The notes under the pieces are model-generated. The model did no database searches. It was not told where the DNA came from and was given only the letters and a program-made list of their open reading frames with translations. 62,148 nucleotides of DNA from Oceanobacillus salinisoli (GTDB taxonomy: Bacteria > Bacillota > Bacilli > Bacillales > Amphibacillaceae), in assembly GCF_009733865.1 (NCBI RefSeq), contig NZ_WOFB01000026.1:1-62148 (forward strand), read 5' to 3'. A program made the position numbers and the translations under genes. Positions 19,453 to 28,844 of this stretch are shown here, in pieces (positions within the stretch are counted from its first letter, which is position 1; every line of letters starts with the position of its first letter).

Positions 19453-20697
19453 TTAAGCCTCCCTATTTTCAGAGGTTGTTAATATTCTTGTTTTTTCAGC
19501 AACCTTATCCGGGTCAATAGTAATTCGTGCAACCCCGGAATCCATGGCAGCTTTTGCAACACTTGCAGCAACAATTGGTGCAACACGATCATCAAAAGGT
19601 GCAGGAATCACGTAATCATCATTTAATTCTTCTTCGGTGATAAGTGATGCAATGGCTTCAGCTGCTGCAACTTTCATTCGTTCATTAATGCGTGTCGCGC
19701 GCACATCCAATGCTCCACGAAAGATTCCCGGAAACGCCAATACATTATTTACCTGGTTCGGAAAGTCAGATCGTCCTGTACCGATAACCCTGACACCTGC
19801 TTCTCTTGCATCCTCCGGCATGATTTCCGGATCTGGATTTGCCATCGCAAAAATAATTGGATTATCGTTCATTCTCGCTACCATTTCTTTAGAAAGGGCA
19901 CCACCAACAGATACCCCAATAAAAACATCGGCTCCTTCTAAAACTTCCTCTAAACTGCCTTCAATTTTATTTCTATTTGTAAATTTAGCAACTTCATCTT
20001 TTACATTATTCATTCCGTATGTTCTACCCTCAAAAATTGCCCCTTTCGAATCACACATAATCATGTCGTGAACACCAAAGCTTCGAAGCAATTTTATAAT
20101 GGCAATCCCAGCGGCTCCAGCACCGTTTGCTACTACACGTATATTAGAAAAGGTTTTTCCGACAAGCTTCAATGCATTAATAAGTCCTGCCACAGTCACA
20201 ATGGCAGTGCCGTGCTGGTCATCGTGGAAAATGGGAATATTTGTTTCTCTCTTTAGACGTTCTTCAATAATAAAGCAATTAGGAGCGGCAATATCCTCTA
20301 AATTAACTCCACCAAATGTTGGTTCCATTAATTTAACGGTTTCCACAATTTTATCTACATCATGCGTGTCCAGGCAGATTGGAAAGGAGTCAACCCCTGC
20401 AAATGTCTTAAATAATACGGACTTTCCTTCCATTACAGGAAGTGCAGCTTCTGGGCCAATATTACCAAGCCCCAATACAGCCGATCCGTCACTAACAACT
20501 GCAACCATATTTCCCTTCATCGTATAATCATAAACCATTTCTTTGCGGTCATGAATCTCTTTACAAGGTTCGGCAACACCTGGTGAATAAGCTAGACTTA
20601 AGTCTCTAGCATTTCGAACTGGTACTTTGGATTGAGTCGTTAATTTTCCTTGATTTAATTTATGCATGTGTAGTGCTTCATCTTTAAAGCTCGCCAT
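19453..20697 (-). CDS. ytsJ: NADP-type malic enzyme
   Basis: It decarboxylates malate to pyruvate, yielding NAD(P)H. The 414 residues show the malic enzyme N-terminal domain (LAYSPGVAEPCKEI, NIGPEAALPVMEGKSVLFK), the metal and substrate region DDQHGTAIVT, and the nucleotide fold VVANGAGAAGIAI. B. subtilis YtsJ, in the same position before accD, is the main NADPH-producing malic enzyme. ATG 20697 follows AAAGGAGCG. It heads an operon with the GntR regulator, and pyruvate plus NADPH would feed fatty acid synthesis through the downstream accDA. Confidence 0.95.
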   Translation of the reverse strand: MASFKDEALHMHKLNQGKLTTQSKVPVRNARDLSLAYSPGVAEPCKEIHDRKEMVYDYTMKGNMVAVVSDGSAVLGLGNIGPEAALPVMEGKSVLFKTFAGVDSFPICLDTHDVDKIVETVKLMEPTFGGVNLEDIAAPNCFIIEERLKRETNIPIFHDDQHGTAIVTVAGLINALKLVGKTFSNIRVVANGAGAAGIAIIKLLRSFGVHDMIMCDSKGAIFEGRTYGMNNVKDEVAKFTNRNKIEGSLEEVLEGADVFIGVSVGGALSKEMVARMNDNPIIFAMANPDPEIMPEDAREAGVRVIGTGRSDFPNQVNNVLAFPGIFRGALDVRATRINERMKVAAAEAIASLITEEELNDDYVIPAPFDDRVAPIVAASVAKAAMDSGVARITIDPDKVAEKTRILTTSENREA

Positions 20698-20762
20698 TTC
20701 TATTATTCGCTCCTTTTCGGTATCAAAATAATATATTAGGATATAATAGCATCTTTTTCCAA

Positions 20763-20775
20763 GTGGTCTGACCAC
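20763..20775. promoter_or_regulatory. GntR/FadR-type operator
   Basis: GTGGTC-T-GACCAC is a perfect palindrome and fits the TGGTC-N-GACCA pattern bound by FadR-subfamily regulators. It starts about a dozen bases after the -10 box, in the transcribed leader of the malic enzyme operon, where a bound repressor would block initiation or elongation. Confidence 0.75.
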
Positions 20776-20787
20776 CTATAATCCTAC

Positions 20788-20815
20788 ATTATATCAGATG
20801 GATTTATCATGTAAA
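20788..20815 (-). promoter_or_regulatory. Promoter of the malic enzyme-regulator-accDA group
   Basis: On the minus strand TTTACA (20810-20815) and TATAAT (20788-20793) are 16 bases apart. It lies between the dnaE stop and the malic enzyme start, next to the operator at 20763. Confidence 0.75.
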
Positions 20816-20854
20816 GTAATCCATGTAATTGTTTATGAAAGAATACCTGATATA

Positions 20855-23800
20855 CTAGAAAAAATCGCTATTATTCTTCTTTTTATTCTTATCCGTTTTT
20901 CGCAAAACAACATTTTCTTTTCCAAATTGTTTCCGAAAAGCTTCCAAGCAATCATAGGTGGCATGAATATAATAGTCACTAGCCAGTTGATATGTTTGCT
21001 TCGTCTCCTCCTGATAAACGATAATCGATGTACTGCCAGGATACTGTTGGGCTATCCGCTTGATGGATGGTAATGCATCTTGCTGCTTATCGCGAGTAAC
21101 TTTCAGAAACAGTCGTTTGTTAGAAACAGACTGTAACTTTTTTTCATCAAAGGGATGAATTTCTTCCAATACCCATTGAAGTCGATTATTTCTTGACTCC
21201 ATTTTTCCTATAATATAAATCATCATTTCTTCTTTCAGCCAGCGATTACTGTTTCTGTACAATTCCGGAAAAACAACGGCATCCATTTCATTTGTTTCAT
21301 CACCAACAGTAAGAAAGGCCATCGGGTCACCACGCTTCGTTCGAATTGTTTTCAGTTCCTGTACGATGACAGCTGCTTTGATATGTCGCTTTCCGATTAA
21401 TTTTTCCGCATTTCTCAATGGAATGTAACCATTTTCCCGAAGATTTGTCCGGTATTCTTTTATTGGATGACTGGAAACATATGTCCCGAGCAGTTCCTTC
21501 TCATCTGCTAATTTCTTCACAATACTGAAGTCGTCTATTCTGACATAGTCAATCTCCAATTCAATCTCATTCTGAAATAAACTAGTTTGATTGGAAAACT
21601 CACGGAAGAGATCACCTTGTTCAATCGCCTGATCTAACGATGCAAGTATACTTGCCCGATTAGAATAAGTTTCATCGAATGCTCCAGCCATGATTAAGTT
21701 CTCCATCGTCTGCCGGTTAACCAGCTTCACATCAACTCGCATACAAAAATCAAAAATATGTTTGAAACGACCATTTTTCCTGGCACGAATGATCTCTTTG
21801 ACAGCTTGATTACCAACACCTTTAATAGCTGACAGTCCCATACGTATTTGGTTCTTTTCCACCGAGTATTTTCCAAAACTGTTATTGATGGACGGTGGAA
21901 GCATTCGTAAATTCATCTCTCTTATTTCTTTCAAGTAAAGATTCAATTTTTCCTGCTGATTTCGCAAAGAACTTAACAATTCCGCGAAAAAGTTTGCGGG
22001 GTAATGTGCTTTAAGATAGCTTAACTGATAAGAAATTTTACTATAGGCAACCGCATGACTTCTTGGAAAACCATAATTGGAAAATTTCACTATCCAGCTG
22101 AAAATTTCTTCTGCAACGCTTTGCTCATAGCCTTTTTTTAAACACCCATTAATAAACGCTTCCTTCTGTTCCTCCATTACATCCTGCTTCTTTTTACTGA
22201 CGGCTCTTCGCAATATATCAGCTTGCCCTAAACTAAATCCGGCAATCCGATTGGAAATTTGCATAATTTGTTCCTGATACACTAACACACCATAGGTTTG
22301 TTTCAAAATTGGTTCCAAATCTGGATGTGGATAATGAACGGGTTCACGATTTTCTTTACGAGCAATATAGACGGGGATAAAATCCATAGGGCCTGGTCGG
22401 AATAGTGCATTAACAGCAACAATATCCTCAAAGGAATCTGGTTTAAGCTGTGTTAAAACCTGTTTCATTCCCTGTGACTCCAGCTGAAAGATTCCGTTTG
22501 TTTTCCCACTTCGTAGCAAAGAATACGTTTTCTCGTCATCATTTGGTATCGAATCCAGGGACATTTGGCGGTTTGCGGTATATTGAATCGATTGCAGTAT
22601 TTTTTCAAGCAAGGTTAAATTACGCAAGCCCAGGAAGTCCATTTTCAATAAGCCCAGTGATTCCAAATCATTCATTGTAAACTGGGTAAGCCTTGTTTCA
22701 TTGACTCCAACAGTTAATGGAACGTGCTCCAACAGTGGCTGTTGACTAATGACAACACCAGCAGCATGTGTCGATATATGCCTTGGAATCCCTTCTAACT
22801 TAACCGCAGCCGCAAATAGCATTTTCAATTTTGTTGATGTTTTAATATATTCCTTTAGCTCTTTTGATTCTTGAAGAATCTCGGTAAGCTTCTTCGATGT
22901 TTGTTGTGGAAGCTGTTTTAAAATATAATACGCATCCTGCTGTTCCACATCGAGCGTTTTCATTAATTCACGAATAAGGGAACGGGCCGCAAAGGTTCCA
23001 AACGTAATAATTTGCGCGACATGTTCAACCCCATATTTGTTGCGTACATATTCTATGACCTCATCCCGACGCTCATCGGAAAAATCAACATCGATATCTG
23101 GCATTGTTTTTCTCTCAGGGTTTAAAAACCTCTCAAATAACAGGTTATATTGAATCGGATCTACATCTGTTATTCCTAAAACATAGGCAACCAGTGATCC
23201 CGCAGAAGACCCCCGACCTGGCCCTACCAAAATATTTTTTTCTTTTGCATAGTGAATAAAATCAGCTACAATTAAAAAGTAATCACTAAATTTCATGGAT
23301 TGAATAGTGTGAAGCTCGTACGCAAGTCGGTTGGAAATAGATTCTGTAATCGTTTCATACTTTTTCGTTACGTTTTCCCAGCATATTTTTTCCAAGTACT
23401 GATCGGCATCCATATCCTCTGGAACAGGAAAGGATGGCAATAATCGCTGTTCAAAATCAAACGTGACATGGCATTTCTCTTTAATCACTTCGGTTGCTTC
23501 CAGTACTTCTGGCCAGACAGACTGGAAATATTGCTCCATTTCTGCCTCTGACCGTAAATGCCTTTGCTTTACGGTTGGAGAAGATAACTTCATTGTCCAT
23601 TGATTGCCTTTTTTCATTGCCTGCAAAATATCAAAAGCCATATCATCTTTTTCATCAAGATACCGTACATCACAAATAGAAACGACCTTGATTTTCGATG
23701 TTTCCTGGAACGCTTTTAAAGATTGGACAAGTTGATCGTTATAGTCGGCTTGAACTCCTAAGTAAAAATCTCCTGTTTCAAATAATACTCGCCATCTGGT

Positions 23801-24235
23801 TATGTATGCATCCACTTGATCATAGGGTTGATGAAGCAGCATATCAGCTATTGCATTGTTATTGGCAGGAAGAATTCCAATTAGCTGACTCGTATATTCA
23901 GATAACAGTTCGATTCCAATTGTAGTCTGTTGACTGAATTGTATTTTTGAACTCAGACTGACAAGATTTTGATACCCTTCGTTATTCTTCGCTAACAATA
24001 CCAGTTCAAAAACGGCATCGCTGTATTCCACATGTACCATCATGCCTATAATTGGTTTAATTCCATTCTTTAAACAAGCTTTATAAAAGGGAATAACCCC
24101 GTAAAGTACATGTTCGTCCGTTAAGGCCAATGCTTCAAACTGCAAGTCCTTTGCTTTATTTACTAATTTATCAATCGTAATTGTACTGTTCATTAGGCTA
24201 TAGCCACTTCTAACTTGTAAATGTGTATAAGCCAT
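20855..24235 (-). CDS. dnaE: DNA polymerase III alpha subunit DnaE
   Basis: This replicative polymerase of 1126 residues is the Bacillus DnaE type, which extends RNA primers before handing over to PolC. It has an N-terminal PHP domain (HLQVRSGYSLMNSTI, LALTDEHVLYG), the catalytic aspartates in MPDIDVDFSDERRDEV, the Pol III core (GPGRGSSAGSLVAY, RPGPMDFIPVY), tandem HhH region (GVGNQAVKEIIRAR) and an OB-fold near 1000-1080. ATG 24235 follows GGCGGGAT. It is transcribed alone toward the malic enzyme promoter. Confidence 0.96.
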   Translation of the reverse strand: MAYTHLQVRSGYSLMNSTITIDKLVNKAKDLQFEALALTDEHVLYGVIPFYKACLKNGIKPIIGMMVHVEYSDAVFELVLLAKNNEGYQNLVSLSSKIQFSQQTTIGIELLSEYTSQLIGILPANNNAIADMLLHQPYDQVDAYITRWRVLFETGDFYLGVQADYNDQLVQSLKAFQETSKIKVVSICDVRYLDEKDDMAFDILQAMKKGNQWTMKLSSPTVKQRHLRSEAEMEQYFQSVWPEVLEATEVIKEKCHVTFDFEQRLLPSFPVPEDMDADQYLEKICWENVTKKYETITESISNRLAYELHTIQSMKFSDYFLIVADFIHYAKEKNILVGPGRGSSAGSLVAYVLGITDVDPIQYNLLFERFLNPERKTMPDIDVDFSDERRDEVIEYVRNKYGVEHVAQIITFGTFAARSLIRELMKTLDVEQQDAYYILKQLPQQTSKKLTEILQESKELKEYIKTSTKLKMLFAAAVKLEGIPRHISTHAAGVVISQQPLLEHVPLTVGVNETRLTQFTMNDLESLGLLKMDFLGLRNLTLLEKILQSIQYTANRQMSLDSIPNDDEKTYSLLRSGKTNGIFQLESQGMKQVLTQLKPDSFEDIVAVNALFRPGPMDFIPVYIARKENREPVHYPHPDLEPILKQTYGVLVYQEQIMQISNRIAGFSLGQADILRRAVSKKKQDVMEEQKEAFINGCLKKGYEQSVAEEIFSWIVKFSNYGFPRSHAVAYSKISYQLSYLKAHYPANFFAELLSSLRNQQEKLNLYLKEIREMNLRMLPPSINNSFGKYSVEKNQIRMGLSAIKGVGNQAVKEIIRARKNGRFKHIFDFCMRVDVKLVNRQTMENLIMAGAFDETYSNRASILASLDQAIEQGDLFREFSNQTSLFQNEIELEIDYVRIDDFSIVKKLADEKELLGTYVSSHPIKEYRTNLRENGYIPLRNAEKLIGKRHIKAAVIVQELKTIRTKRGDPMAFLTVGDETNEMDAVVFPELYRNSNRWLKEEMMIYIIGKMESRNNRLQWVLEEIHPFDEKKLQSVSNKRLFLKVTRDKQQDALPSIKRIAQQYPGSTSIIVYQEETKQTYQLASDYYIHATYDCLEAFRKQFGKENVVLRKTDKNKKKNNSDFF

Positions 24236-24376
24236 ATTTATCCCGCCTTCTTTCTGCTACCTCTCATTATACCAGTTTAAACAGAACATGCATACGGTTA
24301 ATATATTGATTATAATCATAACCTGTCCCATTCTATCATAAAATGTATAGAACCTTCCTGAAGGAGGATTGTATAC

Positions 24377-24712
24377 ATGGAAGAACGATTTTTTGAGTCA
24401 TTTATTCATTGTTTTTTTATTGCGTTTGGTGTTGTAGTTGGTGGATCGATTATAGGAAGCATCGGAGCATTCGCAACTGGAGATGCACCGTTGACATCCA
24501 TTGCCCGGCTTGCAAATAACTTACGAATATGGGCAGTTGTTGCTGCAATTGGTGGTACATTTGATGCAATAGAGAATTTTCAAAGAGGGCTACTTGGCGA
24601 TGGAACTACAATGGACTTGGTCAAACAAGTTCTTTTAATATTGTCTGCAATGGGCGGTGTTAAAACCGCAACAACATTAATTGAATGGCTCATTCAGGAG
24701 GATATTACCTAA
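24377..24712 (+). CDS. ytrH: Sporulation membrane protein YtrH
   Basis: This 111-residue protein has two hydrophobic segments (about 9-32 and 44-60) and a C-terminal helix. In B. subtilis YtrH and YtrI are needed for efficient sporulation and are made in the mother cell under sigma-E. ATG 24377 follows AAGGAGG. It lies head-to-head with dnaE and overlaps ytrI by one base, as in B. subtilis. Confidence 0.9.
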   Translation: MEERFFESFIHCFFIAFGVVVGGSIIGSIGAFATGDAPLTSIARLANNLRIWAVVAAIGGTFDAIENFQRGLLGDGTTMDLVKQVLLILSAMGGVKTATTLIEWLIQEDIT

Positions 24713-25218
24713 TGCATATTCCACCATATTATAAGAAACCGTCGTGGCAATTTTTTATTGTTGGAGCAGTATTTGGAAGCCTAATTGCATATTTGATTCT
24801 CCTGTATATGTATGGTTCCATGTATGAAGATTTAATAAGAGAGAATCAAGAGCTGGAATCAGAAATAAGAGAACTCACCATTCAAAACGAAGCATTGATT
24901 GAAGATAATGAAGATTTAAACGAAAAAACAAATGAAGCACCAACTGTTGAAAGTCTTGAAGTAGAAATTCCCAATTGGGAGGAACTGAAACTTGACCGCC
25001 TTATCGTTCATGACCTGGAAGAAATGGTAAAAGAAGAGATTCATCATTTAATTGGAGAAGAAATATCCGTCGTAGCTGAAAGTGACTTTCTGCTTGAACG
25101 CGCGATTGAAAATAAAGGTTTTAAAATTGATGACGTGACATATTATTTTGAAGTCACCAAACTTACCATTTCCGAAACCGTAAAACTCACCTTGAAAGCC
25201 AAGTTATCCGATTCATAA
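24712..25218 (+). CDS. ytrI: Sporulation protein YtrI
   Basis: The 168-residue protein has one N-terminal membrane helix (about 12-35), a coiled-coil stretch rich in Glu and Leu (about 40-80) and a C-terminal globular part. The start is ATG 24712 in TAATG, overlapping the ytrH stop, and GGAGGATATTACCTA precedes it. Family and position match B. subtilis YtrI, which works with YtrH in endospore formation. The longer open frame upstream is inside ytrH and is rejected. Confidence 0.9.
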   Translation: MHIPPYYKKPSWQFFIVGAVFGSLIAYLILLYMYGSMYEDLIRENQELESEIRELTIQNEALIEDNEDLNEKTNEAPTVESLEVEIPNWEELKLDRLIVHDLEEMVKEEIHHLIGEEISVVAESDFLLERAIENKGFKIDDVTYYFEVTKLTISETVKLTLKAKLSDS

Positions 25219-25357
25219 TACAAACAAAAAAACTTATATCCTTGCGAACCTTTCATGAAATATCTACATATAATGTAGAATCGACTGCTTATTTATTATA
25301 TAATAAAAATTGAAAATAAAGAAATTTTCAACATTGTCGGAAGGGAGTTGAATATAC

Positions 25358-25552
25358 ATGATCATTAACAGAAACCGTTTACGTGATGAAAAAATTACCC
25401 AACTGAAAAGTGGATACAATGCCTATGCGGAATCACCAGAGCTGATTCGTTTAATGAAACGATATATTGAGAGAGAACATTTACGCGTTTTTTATGATGA
25501 AACAGAAACAGGGTGCTGGTTTATACCAATGGATGAGTGGAAAACCAGTTAA
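25358..25552 (+). CDS. Small conserved-looking hypothetical protein
   Basis: This protein of 64 residues is charged and soluble, with a helical N-terminal half and a short end resembling a beta-strand pair (VFYDETETGCWFIPMDEW). I do not recognise its function. It is supported by a good ribosome binding site (GGAAGGGAG, nine bases before ATG 25358) and by an intrinsic terminator directly after its stop. It follows ytrHI with a 139-base gap, so it may have its own promoter. Confidence 0.8.
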   Translation: MIINRNRLRDEKITQLKSGYNAYAESPELIRLMKRYIEREHLRVFYDETETGCWFIPMDEWKTS

Positions 25553-25593
25553 AAAGAGATGATTACACAAACAGATGAATCATCTCTTTTTTT
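25551..25593 (+). terminator. Terminator after the 64-residue gene
   Basis: AAAAGAGATGATT pairs with AATCATCTCTTTT, followed by further T. The stem begins within the stop codon region. Confidence 0.9.
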
Positions 25594-25642
25594 GTACATG
25601 ATTATGTTTAAATTGGCATAGAAAATTAAAGTGGGTCAATTA

Positions 25643-25696
25643 AGAAAAAACTACCCATTCGCTCAGGCACTTGCGAATGTAGGCCTACCTTTCTTT
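25643..25696. repeat. Family E palindrome
   Basis: AGAAAAAACTACCCATTCGC and GCGAATGTAGGCCTACCTTTCTT form the arms. It lies between two convergent genes and abuts the nrnA stop, where it could end nrnA transcription. Confidence 0.65.
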
Positions 25697-25697
25697 T

Positions 25698-26648
25698 TTA
25701 TTCCTCCACAAAACTTTGACACACTTTATCTAAATCTTGGGTAACTGCCTCTGCTTCATTCCAGGAGAAAATGGTTGCTCCCGATGCTAATGGATGACCG
25801 CCTCCATTATATTTTTTAGCAATTTTATGGATTTCCGGACCCTTCGAACGAAGTCGTACCCGTATTTGATCATCTTCCTCAATGAAAAATGCCCATGCTT
25901 TAATTCCTTCAATTTCGCTCAAAACATTAACAAGCTGCCCGGTTTCAGATGGGGTAACCTTGTATTCAGCTAAAATATCCTTATTTAGTTTTATAATACA
26001 TAAACCAGAAGGATAAAGGTTAAATCGTTGTAGTATATAACCTTTTAATCTGGAAATATTGTCTTTTACACTGTACAAATTCGTATATAATGCGGGGCGA
26101 TTAAAATCATAGGTTATCAGTTCCGAAGCATACTGGAAGGTTTTCTTCGTCGTATTCGGAAACATAAATCTTCCTGTATCCCCGACAATTCCGGCAAACA
26201 ATAGCCTTGCCGCAGCATCATTTAATTGTAATCCAGCTTCTTTCCCTTCTGCATACAATTCAAATATCATTTCACTAACCGAACTGGCTTCTGTATTTTC
26301 CCAGCGTAAATCTCCATATTCATCAACAACGGGATGGTGATCAATCTTAATCAGCTTCTCTCCCATATGATATCTTTCATCATCAATTCGCGGTGAATTC
26401 GCGGTATCACAAATAATAACAAGGGCATTTTGATAAACTTGATCATCAACCTGATCCATACGTGTTAAAAAGGTTAAACTCGGGTCCTCTTCACCAACTG
26501 CATACACCTGTTTTTTCGGGAAGGATGCACGAATGATTTCCTTCAGGCCCCCCTGTGAACCTAGCGCATCCGGATCTGGTCTGATATGGCGATGTATAAT
26601 AATGGTGTCATATGCTTTGATGGTTTCTATTATTTTTTTTACTGGCAT
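25698..26648 (-). CDS. nrnA: Bifunctional oligoribonuclease/pAp phosphatase NrnA
   Basis: This DHH-family enzyme degrades short RNA oligonucleotides and dephosphorylates 3'-phosphoadenosine 5'-phosphate. The 316 residues show the metal-binding motifs HRHIRPDPDALGS, the ICDTANSPR aspartate, the DHH triad in KIDHHPVVDE, and the DHHA1 motif GGGHPLASGA. ATG 26648 follows AGGAGTAATTAT. It is the B. subtilis ytqI homologue and stays next to ytpI and ytrI in the same order. Confidence 0.95.
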   Translation of the reverse strand: MPVKKIIETIKAYDTIIIHRHIRPDPDALGSQGGLKEIIRASFPKKQVYAVGEEDPSLTFLTRMDQVDDQVYQNALVIICDTANSPRIDDERYHMGEKLIKIDHHPVVDEYGDLRWENTEASSVSEMIFELYAEGKEAGLQLNDAAARLLFAGIVGDTGRFMFPNTTKKTFQYASELITYDFNRPALYTNLYSVKDNISRLKGYILQRFNLYPSGLCIIKLNKDILAEYKVTPSETGQLVNVLSEIEGIKAWAFFIEEDDQIRVRLRSKGPEIHKIAKKYNGGGHPLASGATIFSWNEAEAVTQDLDKVCQSFVEE

Positions 26649-26752
26649 ATAATTACTCCTGTTCTTATGTATTTAAATGCTATTTCTAGCATATAGACGA
26701 AAAAATAGTTACAATAAGATTGATGTATTATTCATAGCTTAGGAGAGATGAT

Positions 26753-27049
26753 ATGATTATTTTCCCAATTCTTATTGTTTTATCATTAGTATTTTATGTA
26801 TATTATAAAGTTGCAATTTTAAAGAGTAAAGACGGCCTTACTCAAAGATATTTTAACGCAAGATCGAAAATTTGTCTTGGCAGTTTCGTTCTCTTTTTTG
26901 GAATCAATCAATACTTATTCTATTTAACACAGATTTCGTTGTTTATTGGAATTATTTTCATTCTACTCGGCGGTTATCAAATATATGATGGCTTTAAACA
27001 AACTAGGCATTATCGAAGTGAATGGAAGAGATTAAATCCTTCTGAGTAA
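26753..27049 (+). CDS. ytpI: YtpI-family membrane protein
   Basis: The 98 residues contain three hydrophobic segments (about 1-19, 39-58 and 60-78) and a basic C-terminus. The family is small, membrane-bound and of unknown function. ATG 26753 follows TAGGAGAGATGAT. Its place between nrnA and ytoI matches B. subtilis ytpI. Confidence 0.85.
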   Translation: MIIFPILIVLSLVFYVYYKVAILKSKDGLTQRYFNARSKICLGSFVLFFGINQYLFYLTQISLFIGIIFILLGGYQIYDGFKQTRHYRSEWKRLNPSE

Positions 27050-27224
27050 GGCCAACTTGTTCATTTTGAAGAGCCAGCCATAAACACGTAAAATATTACA
27101 CGGCTGTTTCCTAAAAGATTGTTGCTTTTACAGGAAAATGTTGTTCCATATGTAATATAAACTCCTGACTAATGGTAGGTCGATTAACTCCATTCCAAAT
27201 CTTGAGAAAAAATTCTTATCAAAC

Positions 27225-27285
27225 GAAAAATCCGAACTAATTCGAATTCTAAATAAAGAATTTTGAATCATTGTTCGGATTTTTC
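27225..27285. terminator. Bidirectional terminator between ytpI and ytoI
   Basis: GAAAAATCCGAAC and GTTCGGATTTTTC form a perfect 13-bp stem, with a further inner stem around GAATTC and GAATTTTGAA. It lies between convergent genes and ends in T on both strands. The upstream stretch (27104-27180) resembles the end of repeat family D (GGCTGTTTCCTAAAAGATTG). Confidence 0.75.
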
Positions 27286-27289
27286 TTTA

Positions 27290-27441
27290 AGTGCGTGATC
27301 AAAAAGGAGGATGAAAAGCGAGCCAACGAGCTTCCACAGGATGTGGTGACTTCGACGTTCGACACAGGACGTGTCGGTACTTAGTCGAAGGTCCCCTTTC
27401 GATGTGTCACTTTCACCGGACTTTTTGAACATCCTCTTTAA
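27290..27441. repeat. Family A interspersed repeat, copy 2
   Basis: It shares both ends with 3-238 but is shorter inside. Hairpins CCAC-AGGAT-GTGG (27334-27346) and CGACAC-AGGAC-GTGTCG (27360-27376) are enclosed by the stem CTTCGAC (27350-27356) with GTCGAAG (27384-27390). GAGGATG near the start pairs with CATCCTC near the end. Paired positions differ from copy 1 while pairing is kept. Confidence 0.82.
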
Positions 27442-27466
27442 CTAAAACACTTTTACAAGCCTCATT

Positions 27467-28774
27467 TTAGCGATTAATCAATTGAGCCATAATCAGCCCT
27501 TTACCAACCAGTTTATGACCACTAAATACCTCTACATCAATTTTTGCATATACACGCCCAACATCTATCACGTTTGGTTTAATGGTTAGAATGCTCTCAA
27601 TTTGCACCGGTTTGTTAAAATAAATAGTTAAGTTCTCAATCGTAATGTCTGCTTTTCTATCCTGCAGTAACACTCTTGAACTCGCTTCCGTGATTAAAGA
27701 CGTGAACACACCATTTGACAAGGTTCCGAGCTGGTTTGTCATTTGCGGAATGACTTCTGTTTCAAATACGTTTTCCTCTTCACCCGATGCGCGCAAATTA
27801 CGGGAAACAATATCATCTATCGTTTCTCCAACCTGAGGCTGCCGTTGAATTTGCTGTAATGCCTTCAATACGTCCTGTCTGGAAACAACTCCTTTTAACC
27901 TTCCAGAATTATCAACTACAGGTATGACTTCAATCCCTTCCCAAACCATCGTATGGGATACTGAAGCTAGCGATGTTTTTGACTGCACCACTAAAGGCTT
28001 CTTGCTCATCACCCGGTCAATAACAATATTTTTGTCTTTTCCGACAATGTCCTTTGACGAAACCATACCAATGACACGCAGCTTTTCGTCCACAATTGGA
28101 AAACGGGAATGACCGGATTTTTCGTTTAGCTCATACCAATTTTCAATCGTGTCTTTCGTTTTTAAATAGTTTGTCTCTTCCAGGGTGGTCGCAATGTCCC
28201 CAACGAAAATAATCTCTTTCTTAATTAATTGGTCATAAATCGCCCGATTGATCATCGCCGCAACTGTAAACGAATCATAACTAGTGGAAATTATGGGTAG
28301 CTCTTTTTCATCTGCTAATTTTTTAATATGATCTTCCGTATCGAATCCACCTGTGATTAATACAGCCGCTCCCTCGTTTAATGCGAGCTCATGTGCTTTA
28401 ATCCGGTTTCCGACAATAAGTAAAGAACCAGCTTCTGTATAGCGCATCATCGCCTCCAGCCGCATTGCACCAATAACAAATTTACTCAATGTTTTATAAA
28501 GACCGTCTCTTCCGCCTAATACTTGTCCATCTATGATATTGACCACTTCAGCGAATGTCAGTTTTTCAATGTTTTCTTTCTTCTTCCGCTCAATGCGAAT
28601 TGTACCTACACGTTCAATGGTACTCACTAACCCTTGATTTTCGGCTTCTTTTATTGCACGATATGCGGTCCCATCACTAACATTTAATTCCTTGGCAATC
28701 TGTCGTACTGAGATTTTATGTCCAACTTCGAGCGATATGATATGTTGTATAATTTGTTCGTGTTTTGTTGCCAT
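27467..28774 (-). CDS. ytoI: CBS and DRTGG domain regulator YtoI
   Basis: This 435-residue multidomain protein has an N-terminal helix-turn-helix (KISVRQIAKELNVSDGTAYRAIKEAE region), a DRTGG domain (about 75-185), two CBS repeats (about 190-305, MVSSKDIVG and VVSRQDVLKAL) and a C-terminal hotdog fold (about 325-435). CBS pairs often bind adenine nucleotides, so a nucleotide-responsive regulator is plausible; the target is unknown. ATG 28774 follows GGTGATCGGA; the longer frame begins with GTG within that site. Confidence 0.9.
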   Translation of the reverse strand: MATKHEQIIQHIISLEVGHKISVRQIAKELNVSDGTAYRAIKEAENQGLVSTIERVGTIRIERKKKENIEKLTFAEVVNIIDGQVLGGRDGLYKTLSKFVIGAMRLEAMMRYTEAGSLLIVGNRIKAHELALNEGAAVLITGGFDTEDHIKKLADEKELPIISTSYDSFTVAAMINRAIYDQLIKKEIIFVGDIATTLEETNYLKTKDTIENWYELNEKSGHSRFPIVDEKLRVIGMVSSKDIVGKDKNIVIDRVMSKKPLVVQSKTSLASVSHTMVWEGIEVIPVVDNSGRLKGVVSRQDVLKALQQIQRQPQVGETIDDIVSRNLRASGEEENVFETEVIPQMTNQLGTLSNGVFTSLITEASSRVLLQDRKADITIENLTIYFNKPVQIESILTIKPNVIDVGRVYAKIDVEVFSGHKLVGKGLIMAQLINR

Positions 28775-28844
28775 TCCGATCACCAGCCTTCAACTGTACT
28801 ATATCAATTTCATGGTTTTATTATACAGTTGAAAGATAAGAAAC

